From Veillonella rogosae JCM 15642 (GTDB lineage Bacteria > Bacillota > Negativicutes > Veillonellales > Veillonellaceae): 64,000 nt of DNA. Below are positions 8,020-17,022 of the stretch, piece after piece. The position numbers and the translations under genes were made by a program. How positions within the stretch are numbered: the first letter of the stretch is position 1; each line of letters opens with the position of its first letter. The stretch spans positions 1-64,000 of the forward strand of contig NZ_PPCX01000010.1 in the NCBI RefSeq assembly GCF_002959775.1, given 5' to 3'. The notes below the pieces were generated by a model. That model saw only the letters and a program-made list of their open reading frames with translations, was not told the origin of the DNA and made no database searches.

Positions 8020-9434
8020 TTCTCCACTGGACGGCGTAACTTATGGTCTAATGCATCATATAGCGCATCTGGTTCATTGGTAATCACTCCATTTTGTACC
8101 TGACCTAATAAATACTGCAATCCTTCCCCCACTTTATTCCCTGCAAGCTTAATAACACGTTCATCATAATTTAAATCCTTTGTATGGATAGGCATCTCTA
8201 GGCTCAGATCTGCCATACATTCACCAAAGGCTAAGGTTCCATCAGTCGATGCATAAGGCTTCCCACAGCCTAACACATCGGCAGCACAAACCTTGGCTAA
8301 TTGCTCCCATGCAGTTCGCATGATTTGGCTATCACGGAATTCACCACTACGAGCCTCTTTACGAAGCCATTTTTTCTCATTCGCATCGCCATTTTGTACA
8401 AAATAATGGAAACGCATATGATTTTTTACAATCCACGCTACTCGCTGTACAAAAGCTTTAGGGTAACCTAAACGAGTAAGCAAGGTTTCTGTCATTTCAG
8501 CCCCTAAGGTATCATGACCACGATCTGTGAGGCGACCATTCACCACAGCACGCACCGTAGGCATCCCCTTCGCTACATCGTGTAGTAATGCACCCCATCG
8601 CAAGGTCAAATCAGGCTCTGTATTAGATACAACGGCTAATGTATGGTACCAACCATCGAACTGGTGAAAGTCTTTTTCTTGCGGTAAATTCACAAGGTGA
8701 TATAGCTCAGGCAGAATAGGAACCTCTCGAGCCACGCCGTTTTCAACTACTCGACATGAACATTCTGCCAAGCGTGATTGCACCAATACATCTAATCCTT
8801 TAGCCACCGCTGGCTCAAGCATGAGACGATTTATTTCATCCCGAACGCGCTCTAAGGATAATCCAGAGACGCGATGAAAAGCCTTAGGCATAGCTTCTAA
8901 TAAATCTTTGCTAGGCAAGAAGTCTAACTTCGCCACAAAACGACACGCTCTAAATAGACGCAATGCATCTTCTTCAAAACGTTTCTGCGCATCGCCAATG
9001 GTACGCAAGGTCTTATGCTTGATATCACGGCGTCCACCTACAAGGTCAATGACCTCACCAAAGCGATTCATAGCCATGCCATTTACAGTAAAGTCACGAC
9101 GCAATACATCTTCTTCTAATGTATCGGCATAGGTGATTTCTTCTGGTCGATGACTATCCGCTCCATATCGTTCAGTTCGATACGTTGCAATTTCATATTG
9201 CTTACCTTCTAATGTAGCTACTACTACACCAAAGGATTTTCCTACTAAGTCTGTCGTTTGAATACCTTGACCGCGTAGGACTTCAATGACCGTATCAGGA
9301 CGTGCAGACGTCACAATATCAAAGTCATGAGGCTTTTGATGCATCAAAATATCGCGCACTGCTCCACCAATGATATAAGCTTCATAGCCTGCTTCTTCTA
9401 ATACAGTCAATATTCGATTTGCTTGTTCCATCAT
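8016..9434 (-). CDS. cca: CCA tRNA nucleotidyltransferase (HD-domain type)
   Basis: About 472 residues from the ATG ending at 9434, five bases after AAAGGAG; a second ATG follows at once. The head domain has GGAVRD (about residues 20-25) and the metal-binding DFD of HDFDIVTS, followed by the RRDFTVNGMA motif of class II CCA enzymes/poly(A) polymerases. A C-terminal HD domain (LHDVAKG, later HDTLGAEMTE) is present. It adds or repairs the CCA end of tRNAs, though all eight tRNA genes seen here already encode CCA, so repair is the main expected role. Four-base overlap with the downstream PBP gene. Confidence 0.93.
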   Translation of the reverse strand: MMEQANRILTVLEEAGYEAYIIGGAVRDILMHQKPHDFDIVTSARPDTVIEVLRGQGIQTTDLVGKSFGVVVATLEGKQYEIATYRTERYGADSHRPEEITYADTLEEDVLRRDFTVNGMAMNRFGEVIDLVGGRRDIKHKTLRTIGDAQKRFEEDALRLFRACRFVAKLDFLPSKDLLEAMPKAFHRVSGLSLERVRDEINRLMLEPAVAKGLDVLVQSRLAECSCRVVENGVAREVPILPELYHLVNLPQEKDFHQFDGWYHTLAVVSNTEPDLTLRWGALLHDVAKGMPTVRAVVNGRLTDRGHDTLGAEMTETLLTRLGYPKAFVQRVAWIVKNHMRFHYFVQNGDANEKKWLRKEARSGEFRDSQIMRTAWEQLAKVCAADVLGCGKPYASTDGTLAFGECMADLSLEMPIHTKDLNYDERVIKLAGNKVGEGLQYLLGQVQNGVITNEPDALYDALDHKLRRPVEK

Positions 9435-9486
9435 GCACACTCCTTTCTGAACTAGTCTAACTTTTATTTTACTACAAATGAAAGCA

Positions 9487-9518
9487 TGAAAAAAGTGCAA
9501 TCCTTATAAGGATTGCAC
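9487..9518 (-). terminator. Terminator overlapping the sdaAA stop codon
   Basis: A perfect 24-base palindrome (GTGCAATCCTTA/TAAGGATTGCAC, 9495-9518) is followed on the minus strand by TTTTTTC. The upstream arm contains the last codons and the TAA stop of sdaAA, so ribosomes cover the stem until termination. Confidence 0.88.
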
Positions 9519-10376
9519 TCTTTCAGCAATAGCTGTACCTGTCGGTGTTACCGCAAGACCTCCATCACTTGTTTCACGCAATGCAGCAGGCATAGCGCGA
9601 CCAATATTATTCATTGCTTCAATAACCTCATCTGGTGGAATTTGGCTTTCAATATTCATCAAAGCCATCTCAGATGCAGTAATAGCGTGGACTGCATAGA
9701 AACCATTACGCTTAACGCAAGGCACCTCTACGAGACCCGCCACAGGATCACAAGCAAGACCTAATAAATTTTTCATACACAATGCAATGGCATGGCCTAC
9801 CTGACGTGGCGTACCACCCATCATTTCTACGATAGCCCCTGCAGCCATACATGCAGCTGTACCAATTTCAGCTTGGCAACCACCTACTGCACCAGCAACG
9901 CAAGCGCGATTAGCCACTACATTACCAATGCCGGAAGCAGCTAAGAAACCTTTCACTACAGTAGATTTATCTAGTTGATAGTGATCAGCCACGGCTTTCA
10001 CAGCACCAGGCATAACACCACAAGACCCCGCTGTTGGACAGGCAACGATGCGGAACATTTTTGCATTTGCCTCGTTTACAGCAATAGCATAAGTCATCGC
10101 CTTATACGCAATTTCGCTCATAAAACGTGGAGATTGACCGTCAAGCTGTGCCGCCTGACCACCGGACATACCAGACGCCGTTTTATCAGTATATGCAATA
10201 CCATCTTGGATAGACATTTCAAAAATATCTAAGCGATGCTCAATTTCCCGAATAACCGCCTCTTCATTGCGGTCATAATTTTCTAATTCATAACGCAGCA
10301 CTACATCACCGAAGGAAATGTTGTTTTCCTCAGCTAGGCGAATAATATCTGCAATTGTATCATATGCATAGCTCAT
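9504..10376 (-). CDS. sdaAA: L-serine dehydratase, iron-sulfur, alpha subunit
   Basis: 290 residues. Catalytic subunit of the [4Fe-4S] serine dehydratase that converts L-serine to pyruvate and ammonia. Hallmarks: GMSGGQAAQLDGQ near residue 68, CPTAGSCGVMPG (around 112), and cysteines in VANRACVAGAVGGCQAE, LCMKNLLGLACDPVAGLVE and EVPCVKRN that ligate the cluster. The second of two adjacent ATGs gives the better spacing to GGAGG. It lies 11 bases after the beta subunit gene. Together they feed serine carbon to pyruvate, typical of amino-acid-using anaerobes. Confidence 0.96.
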   Translation of the reverse strand: MSYAYDTIADIIRLAEENNISFGDVVLRYELENYDRNEEAVIREIEHRLDIFEMSIQDGIAYTDKTASGMSGGQAAQLDGQSPRFMSEIAYKAMTYAIAVNEANAKMFRIVACPTAGSCGVMPGAVKAVADHYQLDKSTVVKGFLAASGIGNVVANRACVAGAVGGCQAEIGTAACMAAGAIVEMMGGTPRQVGHAIALCMKNLLGLACDPVAGLVEVPCVKRNGFYAVHAITASEMALMNIESQIPPDEVIEAMNNIGRAMPAALRETSDGGLAVTPTGTAIAERVQSL

Positions 10377-10387
10377 CATTCACCCTC

Positions 10388-11050
10388 CTATAACGCTTCA
10401 AAGGTCATGACATCTTGAATGCCTGGACACTCGCGCATAAACTGAACTGTAATGGGATTTACCACCGTGTCGGTAGTAATGACCATGACTGCATCCTTGT
10501 GCTTACCCTTACGGAATACACGCATCGTTGCAATATTAATATCAGACTCACTCAAGGCTTGGCTGATAAGAGAAATCGCACCAGGACGATCCTCGTGGAA
10601 TACGACGAGCGTGAACTCATCACCGGTAATAGACATATCATTACCATCCACTTCGGTAATCATTATTTGACCACCACCGAGAGATCTACCGATAACAGTC
10701 ATATGACGATTATGGTCATCATACATATCAAAACGAACCACATTAGGATGACCAACATCTAAAGGAGACTCGATAAAAGTATACTCCATCCCCTCTTTTT
10801 TTGCTAAATCATGAGCGATGCGAATATTCGTATCATCCTCTTTATAACCTAACAAACCGCCTACCAAAGCACGATCTGTACCATGACCTTTATAGGTCTT
10901 CGCAAAAGAACCATATAAAGTTAAATCTACCTTTTTAGGAGTGGATCGGAAAATACACCGCGCCATCTTACCTAGCCGCGCAGCACCCGCTGTATGCGAA
11001 CTAGACGGACCAATCATAACAGGCCCTATAATATCAAAAATACTATTCAT
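10388..11050 (-). CDS. sdaAB: L-serine dehydratase, iron-sulfur, beta subunit
   Basis: 220 residues from the ATG ending at 11050 (GAGG six bases upstream), opening MNSIFDIIGPVMIGPSSSHT, the standard start of this subunit. The N-terminal domain (1-140) holds the conserved GPSSSHTAGAARLG motif. A C-terminal ACT domain (about 148-220, LVVFHEDRPGAISLISQAL) probably senses serine. Co-transcribed with sdaAA. Confidence 0.96.
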   Translation of the reverse strand: MNSIFDIIGPVMIGPSSSHTAGAARLGKMARCIFRSTPKKVDLTLYGSFAKTYKGHGTDRALVGGLLGYKEDDTNIRIAHDLAKKEGMEYTFIESPLDVGHPNVVRFDMYDDHNRHMTVIGRSLGGGQIMITEVDGNDMSITGDEFTLVVFHEDRPGAISLISQALSESDINIATMRVFRKGKHKDAVMVITTDTVVNPITVQFMRECPGIQDVMTFEAL

Positions 11051-11189
11051 ACACGCCTCTATATACACATAAATAATGTGAGAAAATTCTTACTTTACCT
11101 ATAGTATAACAATCAATATTGACCAATGTCTATATGCACATTAGTGATATATTTGTGCGCATACAGAGGACTAACACACCTCCTCCCCT

Positions 11190-11625
11190 AGCACTATTTA
11201 TATGAAAACTATCAAAAGAGTAGTATATTGATGGGACGCCTTCTTATCTACAGTTATAAAAAGGAAAGACTATACTTATGCAGCGATCTCCCCTCAACAC
11301 ACTAGTTTTATAAAAGCTATCGTAGGGAATAGTATATTGATGGGACTTATGTTCCGCAAACGTTTTACTAATGGGCACCACCTATTGAGGGCCGAAACGC
11401 GTCTATCTCCCAGCACATACTATTTTGGGAAAATCTATCAGAGAAGTAGTATATTGATGGGACACCTCCATATCTACAGTTATAAAAAGGAAGGACTATA
11501 CTTATGCAGCGACATCAGGTCACGAGGAGCAAAGAAGTATAGTCCTTCCTTTTTAACTAGGTTGTAGATACGAAACTGGGCCCCATCAATATACAGCCAC
11601 TAACAGATAGCTTTTACAAAATAGT
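11190..11625. repeat. Four copies of a ~48 bp intergenic repeat
   Basis: Three direct copies (about 11190-11237, 11298-11346, 11412-11463) and one inverted copy (about 11578-11625) share ACTATTTT..AAA.CTATC..TAGTATATTGATGGGAC, varying in the middle. A second repeat (TATCTACAGTTATAAAAAGG and on to CTTATGCAGCGA) occurs at 11246-11286 and 11471-11512. The 680-base gap between sdaAB and hcp contains no convincing coding sequence; an open frame at 11337-11567 runs through these repeats and lacks coding character. It looks like decayed or clustered small mobile repeats, but the family is not known to me. Confidence 0.8.
11471..11570. other. Long imperfect hairpin in the repeat region
   Basis: A perfect 20-bp stem (11484-11503 with 11535-11554; arm core GGAAGGACTATACTT) encloses a 31-base loop. 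An outer 8-bp helix, TATCTACA/TGTAGATA (11471-11478, 11563-11570), closes it. On the plus strand the stem ends in five T, on the minus strand also, so it could terminate transcription in both directions, or be the core of a miniature element. Confidence 0.7.
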
Positions 11626-11659
11626 AAAAAACGCACCTAAGGATAACCCTAGGTGCGTT
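11625..11659 (-). terminator. hcp terminator
   Basis: The stem AACGCACCTA/TAGGTGCGTT (11630-11639, 11650-11659), extended inward by GG/CC, is followed on the minus strand by TTTTTTAC. It lies about 70 bases after the hcp stop. A second hairpin (CAGTCCTA/TAGGACTG, 11671-11678 and 11700-11707) lies between. Confidence 0.82.
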
Positions 11660-11730
11660 ATTTATAACAACAGTCCTAAATCATAAAAGAGAGGGGAAGT
11701 AGGACTGTGGTTAACAGATTAATGATCCGA

Positions 11731-13296
11731 TTAGCCCAAGATAGCTTTCAAGTCAGCTTCTGGAGTTGTAATTGGATGCAATTGGAATTTCTCTACCAAA
11801 ATGTTCAATACATTATTGGAGAAGAATTTAGGCAAGGATGGGCCGATGTAGATGTTGCGGATACCCAATGCCAACAATGTTAACAAGATACATACCGCTT
11901 TTTGTTCGTACCAGGACAATACCAATGTTAATGGCAAGTCGTTTACGTCACATTCAAAGGCACCAGCCAAAGCTACTGCTACTTGAATAGCGGAGTAAGC
12001 ATCGTTACATTGACCCATATCAAGGATACGAGGGATACCACCGATTTCACCGATGTTAAGGTCGTTGAAACGGAATTTACCACAAGCCAATGTCAATACT
12101 ACTGTATCTTCTGGAGTTTGTTTTACGAAGTCTGTGTAGTAGTTACGGCCTACTTTAGCACCGTCACAACCACCTACTAAGAAGAAGTGTTTGATTGCGC
12201 CAGCTTTTACAGCGTCGATTACTGTATCAGCAATGCCCAATACTGTGCCATGACCGAAACCAGTAGTTACTTCATGACCACCGTTAATACCAGTGAATTC
12301 TTGAGCTTCTTTGTAGCCGCCCAATTCGATAGCACGGTTGATAACTGCGGAGAAGTCTTTTGTACCATCTGCATTTTCTTCGATGTGTGCACAACCGTCG
12401 AAACCTACCATATCTGTAGTGAAGATATTTTCTCTGTAGTTTTCTTTTGGTGGCATAATGCAGTTTGTAGTGAACAAGAATGCGCCAGGAACGTCAACGA
12501 ATTCTTTTTGTTGGTTTTGCCATGCAGTACCGAAGTTACCTTTTAATTGAGGATGTTTTTTCAATTCAGGGTAAGAGTGGCAAGGCAACATTTCACCATG
12601 AGTATAGATATTTACACCTTTACCATCAGTTTGGATCAACAATTGTTTCAAGTCGTGAAGGTCATGACCAGTTACAACGATGAAAGGACCTGGTTCTACA
12701 GTCAAAGGTACTGTAGTTGGTACTGGTGTACCGTAAGATTCTGTATTAGCTTTATCAAGAACAGCCATACATTTCAAGTTAACTTCGCCGAATTCCATCA
12801 AAAGACCAAGCCATTCTTCAGCGCTGTGATCTTTCGCCATTTCTACTAGACCTTTAACGAACCAAGCGTCAACGTCAGCATCGTGGAAACCAAGGCGAGC
12901 AGCATGCCATGCGTATGCAGCCATACCACGCATACCTAACAATAATGTGGAACGAAGGGATACGATATCTTCTTCACCTTTCCACAATTGTTCCCAATCA
13001 AAGTTTTGTTGAGTGCTGTCCACTTGTGCATGGTAAGCGTTTACTTCGTCGATGAACGCTTGAACGCGGTCTTCAGAGAAGTTAACGTTTGTTACACACA
13101 TGAATAAACCACGCATTAAATAATCGATACCTTCTTTAGTGTGGCCTTTTACGTCTAAAGCGCGAGCCAAGCCAACCAAAGCAGCAGTTAATTCGTCTTG
13201 TAAGTTTGCAACTGGTGCAGTTTTACCACATACACCTTGTACTGTACAACCAGCTGGTGCTGCAGATTGTTCGCATTGATAACAGAACATGCTCAT
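11731..13296 (-). CDS. hcp: Hydroxylamine reductase / hybrid cluster protein
   Basis: 521 residues from the ATG ending at 13296 (AGGAGG seven bases upstream). Hcp holds a [4Fe-4S] cluster and the unusual [4Fe-2O-2S] hybrid cluster, and acts on nitric oxide or hydroxylamine under nitrosative stress. The N-terminal cysteines follow CX2CX8CX5C (C5, C8, C17, C23), the spacing of the anaerobe class. Hybrid-cluster ligands are visible in GINGGHEVTTGFGHG, FLVGGCDGAKVGRNYY, TLACGKFRFN and GQCNDAYSA. Slightly shorter than the usual ~540-550 residues. A Crp/Fnr-family gene is divergently transcribed, and a palindrome lies near the hcp promoter, so NO-responsive control is likely. Confidence 0.96.
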   Translation of the reverse strand: MSMFCYQCEQSAAPAGCTVQGVCGKTAPVANLQDELTAALVGLARALDVKGHTKEGIDYLMRGLFMCVTNVNFSEDRVQAFIDEVNAYHAQVDSTQQNFDWEQLWKGEEDIVSLRSTLLLGMRGMAAYAWHAARLGFHDADVDAWFVKGLVEMAKDHSAEEWLGLLMEFGEVNLKCMAVLDKANTESYGTPVPTTVPLTVEPGPFIVVTGHDLHDLKQLLIQTDGKGVNIYTHGEMLPCHSYPELKKHPQLKGNFGTAWQNQQKEFVDVPGAFLFTTNCIMPPKENYRENIFTTDMVGFDGCAHIEENADGTKDFSAVINRAIELGGYKEAQEFTGINGGHEVTTGFGHGTVLGIADTVIDAVKAGAIKHFFLVGGCDGAKVGRNYYTDFVKQTPEDTVVLTLACGKFRFNDLNIGEIGGIPRILDMGQCNDAYSAIQVAVALAGAFECDVNDLPLTLVLSWYEQKAVCILLTLLALGIRNIYIGPSLPKFFSNNVLNILVEKFQLHPITTPEADLKAILG

Positions 13297-13360
13297 TTAA
13301 AATCCTCCTTTGCGAGACTTCCTCGCATTCAAGCTAGATAATATAAAACCTATACATTAC

Positions 13361-13377
13361 ACTGATGTTTTATCAGT
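13361..13377. promoter_or_regulatory. Candidate operator between hcp and the Crp/Fnr gene
   Basis: A perfect inverted repeat, ACTGAT-N5-ATCAGT, 65-80 bases upstream of the hcp start. It sits about where a class II activator would touch a promoter whose -10 is TATATT or TATTAT (13338-13345). A second palindrome, GACCA-TT-TGGTC (13492-13503), is nearer the regulator. The link to the regulator is inferred from position. Confidence 0.5.
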
Positions 13378-13568
13378 TCTCTGTTCGATTACATTTGAAA
13401 GTATAACGTAAAGGTGATACAATTTCTGTAGCTTGAGCAACAAATAAAAACTTTTTCAAAAATTTTTCCTGGCTCCCCTTGTGGAACAGGTAGACCATTT
13501 GGTCCTATACTTCTATTATACAATAATCATTTTTAATTGCTATAGACTTTGTCACATCGGAGGTGCTT

Positions 13569-14294
13569 ATGAAGCAAATACTTTCTGAAGATATTATCAA
13601 TCAATATATGCCTACCCTCGTAAATTGCCCGCTATTCAATAAACTTGGAGAAAATGAATTGCGTGGCTATTTACACAATGCTAAAGTAATTGTTCATAGC
13701 TACAAGAAAAATGACTTCATCGCCCTCTCGGGTGATCCAATGGATGGCATCGGCGTTATTTTAGAAGGCAGTGCTCTTTTAACTCGAGAAAATATAATGG
13801 GCCAACGTGTTATCATGGCCAATCTAGAGCAATCCGATATATTCGGCGAAGCATTACTATTCAGTAAGCAACCTTTATGGCCTGCTACGATTAAAGCAAC
13901 AAAGGCTACAAAAATTATGTTCATACCACTTGAAACATTTATCGAAACATTGCCAGAATGCCATCAATGTCAAACGACAATCTTATCTAATCTATTAGAA
14001 GACTTATCGGAAAAAGCAATTCTCTTAACGAGAAAAGTACATTATCTTACATTAAAAGGGATGCGTGAGAAGATCTTTGCATACTTAACAGATATTTATA
14101 AACGCCAACACTCTAAAACAATCCAATTGCCGCACAACCGTGAGCAAATGGCCGAGGTGCTCAACGTATCTCGCACAGCGCTTAGCCGTGAACTAGGCCG
14201 TTTACGTGATGAAGGCATTATCGACATTACAGGTCGTACCGTAAAACTACTAAATATTGAAGAAATTGAAGAATTTGGTTTTAATAGCTTTTAG
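13569..14294 (+). CDS. Crp/Fnr-family transcriptional regulator (HcpR-like by context)
   Basis: 241 residues from the ATG at 13569 (GGAGG six bases upstream; an upstream GTG is closer to the site and less likely). The N-terminal cyclic-nucleotide-binding fold spans about 18-140 (VILEGSALLTRE, DIFGEALLFSKQ). A long dimer helix follows, then a Crp-type HTH (about 190-235) with the recognition segment VSRTALSRELGRLRDEGII. It has no N-terminal Cys cluster of the FNR type. The gene is divergent from hcp, and Crp/Fnr proteins called HcpR control hcp in many anaerobes, so that role is inferred. Confidence 0.85.
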   Translation: MKQILSEDIINQYMPTLVNCPLFNKLGENELRGYLHNAKVIVHSYKKNDFIALSGDPMDGIGVILEGSALLTRENIMGQRVIMANLEQSDIFGEALLFSKQPLWPATIKATKATKIMFIPLETFIETLPECHQCQTTILSNLLEDLSEKAILLTRKVHYLTLKGMREKIFAYLTDIYKRQHSKTIQLPHNREQMAEVLNVSRTALSRELGRLRDEGIIDITGRTVKLLNIEEIEEFGFNSF

Positions 14295-14321
14295 TACCAT
14301 CTAATCAGTTCTACAAAACAC

Positions 14322-14356
14322 AAAAGGTCTCCCTAAATCTTAGGGAGACCTTTTTA
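14322..14356. terminator. Bidirectional terminator between convergent genes
   Basis: The stem AAAAGGTCTCCCTA/TAGGGAGACCTTTT (14322-14335, 14341-14354) has T-runs on both strands. It serves the Crp/Fnr gene and the convergent membrane-anchored protein gene. Confidence 0.88.
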
Positions 14357-14387
14357 TTACATATTACCTATTGTAAAGCTATGTCGC

Positions 14388-16286
14388 TTAGAACCAATGA
14401 GATAAATCAAACTCTTCACCAATCGTTGCTTTCACATGAGCTCGGCCTAAGTAAAGACCTAGCAAGGTCAAGCTAATTTTAGACATCGGCGTTTTATCAA
14501 ACACATCTGCCAAGTCCAAAAGAACTGGAGAAATATCATCCATAATATCACGCGCCTCTTGCCCTCTAAAAGCAGTTGGTTTGCTCTTCATGAGTGCCAA
14601 TAGATCTCGTTGAACCATGGAGTCAGAAATACGAGTTTGTCTAAAGAAGCGTGGTGCCAAGGATTCATCAACTAAAGCCAATTTATATAAATTGGAGTTT
14701 AAGCTACGCACCACATAGCGTGGATCTACACCGCGACCATCGGTAGCACGGAATAGTTCTTCCTTAGAGAAGCCACGGTAGTTAAATACAAGCGGATAAG
14801 AATTAGATAATACTTGTGCCAATGTAATTGGCTCACGTTCCTCTTGAGTACAGCGCAAGTAATCAAGCTGACGATAGAAGGAATGATTTTGAGGCAAATC
14901 AGAAATAAATGGCTCAATATATTTTTCTACGTAATGTTGGAAATGAATCAATCCATAGTTATTGGAATTTCTAGAATATTGCAATAATAAAGTTAACGCC
15001 ATAACTTGGAAGTGGCCTAGTGTTAAATGTGGTAATATGCGCAATGCATCAAAGGCTACTAGATACGGCGTACTAGATTTAGGAGATTGCACAACATCGA
15101 GGAAAGCCCCTAACGCAGCGGACTTCATCCACTCCGTATTTGTTGCAGCATACGCCTTTTGCATACTCATCAAAGCTTCTTGAATAACAATATTATCTAA
15201 CAACGCATTTACTTCAGCTAGCTTTGTAATGTTAAGTGCTGCTAAAGCATCTCTTGTAATATCTTCTACATAATATTGTGTATCCCCATGTAGTACACCA
15301 AAAGCATGTACAAATGGAGCAATAGCTAGTTCAATGCATCTATCTTCATGTGCAGCTTTAGCCCATTGACCAGTAGGAACCTCTTCATCAACTAAACTTG
15401 CTGCAGCTAACTGTGCCTCAATTTCAGATGCATCAAATAGGCGAGTTTCATCTAATACAGATGGACCTTCCGCAGTTTGTACCTCATCAGCGCCGCCAAT
15501 CATTTGAGTGACTTCCATATTTTCAACTTCATCAGCAGCTAAGACCTCTACAGATTCGCCCATAGCAATGGTATCCTCTACAGAAATCGGTCGATTACGA
15601 AGCTCATCAGTTACCTTATCTAAGACAATAGTTTTATCCATTAATGGAGTACCTTGATTGCCATTAGAATGCTTGATATCGGAAACAGCAGTCATCACAA
15701 TAGTTTCATCTGAAACAGAAGGAGTTACCACTTTCTCATTTTCAACGACAGTAGGTTCATCATGTAAAACTTCACCTTTTGTATCATCAGCTGCAGGCTC
15801 AGTCCTTGTAGCTTGAGATTTACTGTTTTCACCTGTATTAGACTCAGCACTAGTCACAGCATCATTGTGATTACCTAAGGCTAAGGCGTAACCGGTAGAT
15901 GTATTTTCTACATGTGTATTCTTACCATCTCTTCGATTGAAAGATGTATCTGTAGAATCAACTAAAACCTCTCCAGATTCATCATCTAAAACCTCTGTAG
16001 ATTTATTCTGTAAAACTTCGCCAGATTGACCTTCAGTAGAATCAACAATCGATGCAGTATATACATTAGTACCACCTGCATGCGTTATCGTTACATCACC
16101 ACGCTTAGATTCCGTTGCAGTTGGACTATCATTCTTCGCTTCAATATTATTGTCTACATGTGAATTTCTATGCGTCTTAGGCTTTGATTGACTTTCACCA
16201 TCACCTCGACTAAAAACGGCGTAGCAAATAGCAAAGAAGCCTAATGCTACGACGGCTAATACAAAATATGGTATTACGTTTGACAT
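14388..16286 (-). CDS. Membrane-anchored protein with acidic linker, unknown function
   Basis: 632 residues, ATG preceded by GGGGGATAG. One N-terminal membrane helix (about 6-25, ending CYAVFSRGDG). Residues 30-290 are hydrophilic, Asp/Glu/Thr/Ser-rich and repetitive; short units such as SGEVLQNK, STEVLDDE and SGEVLVDS recur. Residues about 300-632 form a well-behaved, mostly helical domain (TPYLVAFDALRILPHLTLGH, YVEKYIEPFISDLPQNHSFY). I recognise no family. The layout (anchor, disordered spacer, globular head) resembles division or envelope scaffold proteins, but that is only an architectural analogy. It follows the YwlG-family gene by nine bases, so they are co-transcribed. Confidence 0.8.
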   Translation of the reverse strand: MSNVIPYFVLAVVALGFFAICYAVFSRGDGESQSKPKTHRNSHVDNNIEAKNDSPTATESKRGDVTITHAGGTNVYTASIVDSTEGQSGEVLQNKSTEVLDDESGEVLVDSTDTSFNRRDGKNTHVENTSTGYALALGNHNDAVTSAESNTGENSKSQATRTEPAADDTKGEVLHDEPTVVENEKVVTPSVSDETIVMTAVSDIKHSNGNQGTPLMDKTIVLDKVTDELRNRPISVEDTIAMGESVEVLAADEVENMEVTQMIGGADEVQTAEGPSVLDETRLFDASEIEAQLAAASLVDEEVPTGQWAKAAHEDRCIELAIAPFVHAFGVLHGDTQYYVEDITRDALAALNITKLAEVNALLDNIVIQEALMSMQKAYAATNTEWMKSAALGAFLDVVQSPKSSTPYLVAFDALRILPHLTLGHFQVMALTLLLQYSRNSNNYGLIHFQHYVEKYIEPFISDLPQNHSFYRQLDYLRCTQEEREPITLAQVLSNSYPLVFNYRGFSKEELFRATDGRGVDPRYVVRSLNSNLYKLALVDESLAPRFFRQTRISDSMVQRDLLALMKSKPTAFRGQEARDIMDDISPVLLDLADVFDKTPMSKISLTLLGLYLGRAHVKATIGEEFDLSHWF

Positions 16287-16295
16287 ACTATCCCC

Positions 16296-16847
16296 CTACA
16301 TCAACGCTTCATTATATGCAGCACGTTCGCCGCCGATGCTCTTTGGACGAACACGACAAGCAGTTACATGGGCTTCCCCAATTTCCTTTAAACTAAGCCG
16401 TACTGGTACTGTAACATGTTTCATGTGCATGCCTATGAAAGTATCCCCAATATCGATTCCTGCATCAGCTTGAATAAACTCAACCATTACAGGATCATCA
16501 AAACGTTCATACGCAGTTACTGCCATAGCGCCACCTGCATGACGTTGAGGTACTACATTTACCTCTTCCTCCCAAGTCATTGCACTACGCTCCATAACAA
16601 GAGCACGATTAATATGTTCACAGCATTGAACGGCCAAATTAAGACCTCTCGCTTTAACAGCTGTATATATTTCATCAAATACGACCTGCGCCACATCTAG
16701 ATGGGAATCAGTGCCGATTTTTTTACCTATAATTTCGCTAGTGGAGCAGCCCACAACGAATAGTTGACCTTCTCGAACCCTTGCCAAATCAAGTAATTCA
16801 GCCATCGCTGTGCGAACTGACTGACGAATAGTTTCTACAGAAGTCAT
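16296..16847 (-). CDS. TIGR01440/UPF0340 family protein (YwlG-like)
   Basis: 183 residues, GAGG before the ATG. The family is conserved in Firmicutes but has no settled biochemical function. Typical features are the N-terminal helical segment, FVVGCSTSEIIGKKIGT (residues 31-47), LAVQCCEHINRALVME and the C-terminal CRVRPKSIGGERA. The Cys-His-rich CCEH segment could be a ligand or catalytic site (inference). First gene of a two-gene unit with the downstream membrane-anchored protein. Confidence 0.88.
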   Translation of the reverse strand: MTSVETIRQSVRTAMAELLDLARVREGQLFVVGCSTSEIIGKKIGTDSHLDVAQVVFDEIYTAVKARGLNLAVQCCEHINRALVMERSAMTWEEEVNVVPQRHAGGAMAVTAYERFDDPVMVEFIQADAGIDIGDTFIGMHMKHVTVPVRLSLKEIGEAHVTACRVRPKSIGGERAAYNEALM

Positions 16848-17022
16848 GTTATCGCCTCACTCACTTTGAATGTATAAAATCTATATGTATATTATCATAA
16901 AATAGACAAAATCGGTAGACTTTACTCTACATATAGGTAGTGAACATCTCCTGATATTAACTTATAAACTGTAAAAGTATATCCTTATATTATTATCATA
17001 CTATTAAAGAATGAAGACAACA

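Noticed and set aside
11337-11567. A 76-codon frame in the repeat cluster
   Set aside because: It runs through two repeat units and a hairpin arm and has no ribosome site.
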